Source: Alphaproteobacteria bacterium (GTDB lineage: Bacteria; Pseudomonadota; Alphaproteobacteria; RF32; CAG-239). From it: a stretch of 11,839 nt of DNA. Positions 8,431 through 11,839 of the stretch are shown piece after piece. The DNA lies in assembly GCA_024408895.1 (NCBI GenBank), contig JAKSUO010000028.1, positions 1 through 11,839 on the forward strand, read 5' to 3'. The notes below the pieces were generated by a model. It worked only from the letters and a program-made list of their open reading frames with translations, was not told the origin of the DNA and did no database searches. A program made the position numbers and the translations under genes. Numbering within the stretch: position 1 is the stretch's first letter; every line of letters starts with the position of its first letter.

Positions 8431-8883
8431 ATGTCTGAAAAGAAAATATACAACATTGATGAAATTATGAAGATGTTGCCACATAGGTATCCGTTTTTGT
8501 TAGTAGATAGATTGGAAATTGAAGAAGCCGGTATTAAGGGTGTCGGCTTGAAAAATTTGACAATGAACGAGTTGTTTTTTCAAGGACATTTTCCAAATAA
8601 TCCTATTATGCCGGGTGTTTTGCAAATTGAGGCAATGGCACAAACTGCCGGTTGTGTGTTTATGAGTGAAAATGATGATTATGCTAAAAGAAAATGTAGC
8701 GTTCTGTTTATGTCGGTGGACAATGCAAAATTCCGTAAGCCGGTTCGTCCCGGGGATCAGTTGAAATTGCATGTTGAGAAGGTAAAATCCCATCGCAATA
8801 TATTTGTTTTTCACGGCATAGGCAAAGTTGACGGACAGGTTGTTTCCGAAGCAGATTTAACAGCTATGATTATTGAAGAATAG
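8431..8883 (+). CDS. fabZ: 3-hydroxyacyl-ACP dehydratase FabZ
   Basis: FabZ dehydrates 3-hydroxyacyl-ACP to trans-2-enoyl-ACP in type II fatty acid elongation. It competes with LpxD and LpxA for the hydroxyacyl-ACP pool, so its place beside lpxD makes sense. The 150-residue hot-dog-fold protein shows MLPHRYPFLLVDR near residues 14-27, GHFPNNPIMPGV near 52-63 with catalytic His53, and QIEAMAQTAG near 65-74 with Glu67. It also has FRKPVRPGDQL in the second half. Length is typical. The ribosome site GAGG overlaps the lpxD stop codon. It is the last gene of the operon and a terminator follows 19 nt later. lpxA normally follows fabZ in this cluster and is missing here. Confidence 0.98.
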   Translation: MSEKKIYNIDEIMKMLPHRYPFLLVDRLEIEEAGIKGVGLKNLTMNELFFQGHFPNNPIMPGVLQIEAMAQTAGCVFMSENDDYAKRKCSVLFMSVDNAKFRKPVRPGDQLKLHVEKVKSHRNIFVFHGIGKVDGQVVSEADLTAMIIEE

Positions 8884-8902
8884 ATCCTTAAATATTTTTT
8901 GT

Positions 8903-8933
8903 AAGGGCAATACCGTATGGTATGGCCTTTTTT
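8903..8933 (+). terminator. Intrinsic terminator after fabZ
   Basis: GGCAATACC (8906-8914) pairs with GGTATGGCC (8919-8927) around a GTAT loop with a single A-G mismatch. Flanking A-T and G-T pairs extend the stem, and six T follow at 8928-8933. This is a standard Rho-independent hairpin. It separates the envelope operon from the cysteine-rich gene, which therefore should have its own promoter in 8934-9064. Confidence 0.85.
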
Positions 8934-9011
8934 GATGTTTGATGATAAAAAAATAGTATTTTGACGATTTTTTAACTATTTATGTGCGACAAGTAGAACA
9001 AAATTATATGC

Positions 9012-9043
9012 ACAAGGCAGTGGCTTTATGACAAGGCACTGTC
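9012..9043 (+). promoter_or_regulatory. Small repeat/hairpin in the leader of the cysteine-rich gene
   Basis: GGCAGTG (9016-9022) can pair with CACTGTC (9037-9043) through seven pairs, one of them G-T, around a 14-nt loop. The same area holds a direct repeat ACAAGGCA at 9012-9019 and 9031-9038. It lies 21 nt before the start codon and could be an RNA hairpin or a protein-binding site. There is no T-run, so it is not a terminator. The structure is short and may be chance. Confidence 0.3.
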
Positions 9044-9052
9044 CAACAACGC

Positions 9053-9058
9053 GAGGAA
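9053..9058 (+). promoter_or_regulatory. Ribosome binding site deciding the start of the cysteine-rich gene
   Basis: GAGGAA lies 6 nt before the ATG at 9065, and that ATG opens directly into a clear signal peptide. This pairing supports 9065 as the start. Confidence 0.75.
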
Positions 9059-9064
9059 AATACT

Positions 9065-11839
9065 ATGAAACGTCTTATTTTAAGTTTAATGACAGTTTTT
9101 TCATTTGTGGTACAACCGGCAGTGGCTTATGCAGCCACCACACCGGCAATGTCGTATCCATATTCGGCAACCACAATTTATTCTTATGCACGTGGTAAAA
9201 ATTCAATGCGGTTGGCTGAGCTGTCAACTTGCGATATTGATGTAACAGACGCTTATGGCGACACGGCTTTATGCCTCGCGGTGCGTTATCATAACGAAGA
9301 AGCTTATTATAACCTGCTTGATGCAGGTGCTAATCCTAATCCGCCATGTATGCGTGTTTTAGAAGCTATGCGCCCCCAGAAAAGTTTGTTTGGCTGGTTT
9401 CCACCAAAGGCGGGCTATGCGTTGGCGGCGCTTGCTGTCGGTGGCGGAGTCGCTTTGGCATCCGGCGGTGGCGGAAGTGGTAGCAAAAAATGCTCGGGTT
9501 ACACAGAAAATGATTGCCCTAATGCTCAACACATAACCGAAACATGTGTAGAAGATTCTTCGTATCATAAATGTGCGGAAAATACAAAAAATACCGAGGG
9601 AAATTGTGCGATTTTCGTAGTTAATAAAGATGAGTGCCAAATATGCCAACCGGAATATTATTTGGAAGGTGTAAATTGTGAAGAACGCTACATTACGGAA
9701 CACTGTGAGGTATTTGAAATAAAAGCTGACCGTTGTAAAATATGCGAAGATGGTTATTACTTAAGTACTGATGGCGCTTGTTATCCGGGCGGCATAAATC
9801 ACTGTAAAAAATATTCAGCCGCTAACAGATGCGCTGTGTGTGATGGTGATTATGTCTTAACCGAAAATGCGGATAGTTGTGTTTTACCAATTGAACACTG
9901 CCAGATACATTCCCCGGACGGAACTTGCGTGCGATGCGAACCCAATTATATGGCGAGTATGGATAAAACAGTCTGTGTACCAAAGATTGAACATTGTTCA
10001 TATTATAATAACGACGGCACCTGTCATACTTGTTCGGACGGATATTCAAAAACAACGGGCGGAATGTATTGCGTGCCGACGATTCCACACTGTGAAAACC
10101 ATAATTCCGATGGACAGACCTGTAATACATGTATGAGCGGATATCATTTAAGTATTGATAAAAAATCTTGCGTTGATGTAATAGAAGCTTGCGCTGTTTA
10201 CAATGCCGATGGCACGTGTCAGACATGCGAAAGCAATTATCCGATATTGGAAAATGGCAAATGTTATACAAATGATTCGTATTGCGCACAAATTCGCAAT
10301 ATGGGACAAGATATTTGCCCATCATCACAGGTTAAGGATTTTTGTAAATTACAAGACAACGTGACACTGAATAAAAATTATTGGAAGTGTAAAAATGGGC
10401 CGGATCATTGTCAAACCGCCGATCAGGAAAAGGGTACTTGTTTAATATGTGAAACCGGCTATTATTCAGATGATGCCGGACAATGCAAACCACAAAATGT
10501 TTTGCATTGCGACAATGATTATGTTCCGAACAAAAATGAATGTAAAACTTGCGAAAATCTTTATTATTTGAACAATGGACAATGTCTGAGTATTGAAGAT
10601 GAACACTGCGTAACCAGTCTGAAAAATCAGAAAGAATGCACAGCGTGCGCAACCGGTTATTATCCGGACAGTAATGGTGTTTGCCAACAACAAAATGTTT
10701 CGGGATGCGAACAATATATGGAAAATACCAATATATGTATGAAATGTATAAATTTGCATTATCTTGATGGAAATAGTTGTCCGGAGATTACCGATAAAGA
10801 CGGTTGTTCCAACAGTAATGGTTATGACAACAGATGTGACACATGCGTAACTGGTTATTATCAGCATACGGATGGTAAATGTTATAGCGAACAAGCATAT
10901 TGCACGATGAACGGTTACACGCAAACAAGCTGCCAGAGTTATGAAAAAAAGGTATATTGTCAAATTCAAGGTGTTGAACATACCGGCTATATGAAGTGTG
11001 AACAAGGTGAAATAGAACATTGCCAGAGCTATAATACTAATCACACCTGTGCGGTTTGCGATAACAAATATTATCCGGCAAACGGCGGTGCGCAATGTTC
11101 GCAAATAACAAGTTACGATACCTGTTCAATAGGTGGTGGTACACAGAATAAGTGTACTACCTGTTCAACCGGTTATTATCCGGATACCGATGGTGTCTGC
11201 CAACCTCAGAATGTTGCGGAATGTGCGACCTATACTCCGAACACGAACACTTGTACAAAGTGTAATTCTCTGCACTATTTAACTAATAATACCTGTCCGG
11301 AGATTACCGATAAAACAGGTTGTGCCGGCAGTGACGGTATAAATAACAAATGTTCTTCGTGTCAATCGTCATACAACTTTGATAATGGAAAGTGCTATAA
11401 CGATGATGATTATTGCTCCGTAGTTAAGAATATGGGTACACCGACTTGTGAGGTACTTCAGACAAAGTCATATTGTGAACTTGAACGTGGTAGCGGTTTA
11501 CAAAACGAAAATTATTGGACTTGCGTTGGTCAAGGTGACGAACATTGTGACACGGTTGACCCGGTAACCGGAAAATGCACGAAGTGTGAAAGTTTATATT
11601 ACCCGAACTTAAGCGGTGTTTGCACAAATATAACAGAGACGCACTGTGCCGAAAGTGACGGTGTACATAATACCTGTACCACATGTAATTCAAACTATTA
11701 CATAGATGGCGGCAAATGTTATAGTGAACAAGCATATTGCGCTATGAACGGTTACACGCAAACAAGCTGTCAGAGTTATGAAACAAAGGTATATTGTCAA
11801 ATTCAAGGTGTTGAACATACCGGCTATATGAAGTGTGAA
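9065..11839 (+). CDS. Very large exported cysteine-rich CxxC-repeat protein, 3' end outside window
   Basis: The reading frame is open for 925 codons with no stop and runs off the right edge, so the gene is partial. I do not recognise a named family. Order: signal peptide 1-23 (KR, hydrophobic core, AYA cleavage site); one ankyrin-like repeat about 59-95 (DAYGDTALCLAV, LLDAGANPN); hydrophobic Ala/Gly stretch 116-133; GGGGSGS linker; then from Cys143 a cysteine-rich array. I count about 95 Cys, 92 of them from residue 143 on, and 18 CxxC motifs. Short modules read roughly HC, then DGTCxxC, then GYYL, then a fourth Cys, every 32-34 residues. Longer six-cysteine modules start at K399, K605, K776 and K884. 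The layout resembles Giardia VSP-type or growth-factor-receptor cysteine-rich repeats, suggesting a disulfide-rich surface or secreted protein; that likeness is inference. It has its own ribosome site and follows a terminator, so it is probably an independent unit. Confidence 0.93.
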   Translation, partial: MKRLILSLMTVFSFVVQPAVAYAATTPAMSYPYSATTIYSYARGKNSMRLAELSTCDIDVTDAYGDTALCLAVRYHNEEAYYNLLDAGANPNPPCMRVLEAMRPQKSLFGWFPPKAGYALAALAVGGGVALASGGGGSGSKKCSGYTENDCPNAQHITETCVEDSSYHKCAENTKNTEGNCAIFVVNKDECQICQPEYYLEGVNCEERYITEHCEVFEIKADRCKICEDGYYLSTDGACYPGGINHCKKYSAANRCAVCDGDYVLTENADSCVLPIEHCQIHSPDGTCVRCEPNYMASMDKTVCVPKIEHCSYYNNDGTCHTCSDGYSKTTGGMYCVPTIPHCENHNSDGQTCNTCMSGYHLSIDKKSCVDVIEACAVYNADGTCQTCESNYPILENGKCYTNDSYCAQIRNMGQDICPSSQVKDFCKLQDNVTLNKNYWKCKNGPDHCQTADQEKGTCLICETGYYSDDAGQCKPQNVLHCDNDYVPNKNECKTCENLYYLNNGQCLSIEDEHCVTSLKNQKECTACATGYYPDSNGVCQQQNVSGCEQYMENTNICMKCINLHYLDGNSCPEITDKDGCSNSNGYDNRCDTCVTGYYQHTDGKCYSEQAYCTMNGYTQTSCQSYEKKVYCQIQGVEHTGYMKCEQGEIEHCQSYNTNHTCAVCDNKYYPANGGAQCSQITSYDTCSIGGGTQNKCTTCSTGYYPDTDGVCQPQNVAECATYTPNTNTCTKCNSLHYLTNNTCPEITDKTGCAGSDGINNKCSSCQSSYNFDNGKCYNDDDYCSVVKNMGTPTCEVLQTKSYCELERGSGLQNENYWTCVGQGDEHCDTVDPVTGKCTKCESLYYPNLSGVCTNITETHCAESDGVHNTCTTCNSNYYIDGGKCYSEQAYCAMNGYTQTSCQSYETKVYCQIQGVEHTGYMKCE
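9704..10258 (+). repeat. Short cysteine modules, block 1 (six units)
   Basis: The first Cys codons of successive modules lie at 9704, 9803, 9899, 9995, 10091 and 10190, spacings of 33, 32, 32, 32 and 33 codons. A typical unit is C-x8-C-x2-C-x12-C-x6, with DGTC before the second Cys and GY about three residues after the third. A degenerate module with CQIC lies just before, in residues 143-213. The DNA has diverged between units, so the repeat is clear mainly at protein level. Confidence 0.9.
10259..10411 (+). repeat. Long six-cysteine module N1
   Basis: Starts KCYTNDSYC and ends PDHC, residues 399-449. Cysteines fall at 400, 407, 418, 427, 442 and 449 with NYWKC near the end. It lacks the CxxC of the short modules. 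It is closest to module N2 at 11390 (shared KCY...DxYC, NMG, NYWxC). Confidence 0.8.
10409..10876 (+). repeat. Short cysteine modules, block 2 (five units)
   Basis: First Cys codons lie at 10409, 10508, 10607, 10706 and 10805, exactly 33 codons apart each time. CxxC pairs are CLIC, CKTC, CTAC, CMKC and CDTC. The last unit runs into long module S1. The shared boundary Cys at 10409 both closes N1 and opens this block. Confidence 0.88.
10652..10798 (+). repeat. Duplicated segment P, copy 1
   Basis: Encodes 49 residues from TGYYPDSNGVC to CPEITDK. It aligns without gaps to 11168-11314 (offset 516 nt) with 33 of 49 residues identical, including an identical DNA stretch coding CPEITDK at 10778-10798. 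Confidence 0.8.
10874..11002 (+). repeat. Near-identical direct repeat, copy 1 (long module S1)
   Basis: These 129 nt match 11711-11839 with 6 differences by my count, in the same reading frame and 837 nt (279 codons) apart. The segment carries the six-cysteine module starting KCYSEQAYC (K605), with cysteines at 606, 613, 623, 632, 645 and 653; the last lies just past the repeat, at 11021. The final 51 nt or so are identical. Confidence 0.92.
11021..11389 (+). repeat. Short cysteine modules, block 3 (four units)
   Basis: First Cys codons lie at 11021, 11123, 11222 and 11321, spacings of 34, 33 and 33 codons. CxxC pairs are CAVC, CTTC, CTKC and CSSC. Units two and three contain duplicated segment P copy 2. 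Confidence 0.88.
11168..11314 (+). repeat. Duplicated segment P, copy 2
   Basis: Encodes 49 residues from TGYYPDTDGVC to CPEITDK, the partner of 10652-10798. Its distance to the next long module is 222 nt, about the same as in copy 1 (225 nt), but that next module is type N rather than type S. Confidence 0.8.
11390..11548 (+). repeat. Long six-cysteine module N2
   Basis: Starts KCYNDDDYC and ends DEHC, residues 776-828, with cysteines at 777, 784, 795, 804, 820 and 828 and NYWTC. It is the second copy of the type seen at 10259. Protein likeness is clear but DNA is more diverged than for the S pair. Confidence 0.8.
11546..11713 (+). repeat. Short cysteine modules, block 4 (two units)
   Basis: First Cys codons lie at 11546 and 11645, 33 codons apart, with CTKC and CTTC pairs. 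The block then runs into the second type S long module. Confidence 0.85.
11711..11839 (+). repeat. Near-identical direct repeat, copy 2 (long module S2, cut by window edge)
   Basis: Partner of 10874-11002. The match is still perfect at the right edge, so the repeat probably continues beyond the window. Differences include silent changes (GGT/GGC, AGC/AGT, TGC/TGT), Thr to Ala and Lys to Thr. Confidence 0.92.

Noticed and set aside
9637..11700. CxxC pairs read as zinc ribbons or c-type heme sites
   Set aside because: The protein has a signal peptide, pairs are linked to further single cysteines at fixed spacing, and the CxxCH heme motif is absent at the pairs; disulfide modules fit better, though metal binding is not excluded.
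9359..11735. Several long open frames on the minus strand inside the cysteine-rich gene
   Set aside because: They come from regular codon patterns of the plus-strand array (TGT/TGC, TAT, AAT), have no ribosome sites or family motifs, and overlap an unbroken 925-codon frame with a signal peptide.
9704..11839. Regular spacing near 99 nt considered as a CRISPR or noncoding satellite
   Set aside because: Unit DNA is too diverged, the frame is open throughout, and cysteine positions rather than bases are conserved.

Overview
The window looks like a low-GC, Gram-negative alphaproteobacterium. The main evidence is the order pyrH-frr-uppS-cdsA-rseP-bamA-lpxD-fabZ, which is the alphaproteobacterial arrangement of this envelope cluster, together with an LPS-type lipid A gene (lpxD) and BamA. 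The AT-rich codon use and the eukaryote-like cysteine-rich protein at the right end suggest a host- or protist-associated lineage. That lineage guess is inference; nothing here fixes the genus.

Layout: (1) 7-645, minus strand, plsY, making lysophosphatidate for phospholipids, with a plausible promoter in the divergent gap. (2) 804-8883, plus strand, eight genes read as one tightly packed operon. Gaps are 8-17 nt and uppS and cdsA overlap by 14 nt. The genes are UMP kinase, ribosome recycling factor, undecaprenyl-diphosphate synthase, CDP-diacylglycerol synthase, RseP site-2 protease, BamA, LpxD and FabZ. (3) 8903-8933, a hairpin plus T-run that ends the operon. (4) 9065 to the right edge, one open frame of 925 codons with no stop, encoding the N-terminal part of a very large exported cysteine-rich repeat protein.

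The operon joins nucleotide supply and translation (pyrH, frr) with envelope building. UppS makes the lipid carrier for peptidoglycan and O-antigen, CdsA and PlsY make phospholipid precursors, LpxD and FabZ share the hydroxyacyl-ACP pool for lipid A and fatty acids, BamA inserts outer-membrane proteins, and RseP cleaves membrane proteins during envelope stress. Three usual neighbours are absent: dxr between cdsA and rseP, rpsB-tsf before pyrH, and lpxA after fabZ.

The most unusual object is the right-hand gene. After a signal peptide, one ankyrin-like repeat and an Ala/Gly hydrophobic stretch, it carries about 95 cysteines in 925 residues. I resolve 17 short four-cysteine CxxC modules with a 32-34 residue period, set in blocks of 6, 5, 4 and 2. 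The blocks are separated by a second, longer six-cysteine module of two alternating subtypes. Two copies of one long module are about 95% identical in DNA over 129 nt and lie 837 nt apart in frame, so the array is recently duplicated and may change length by recombination. The cysteine layout recalls protist surface proteins of the Giardia VSP / growth-factor-receptor type; that likeness is by pattern only.
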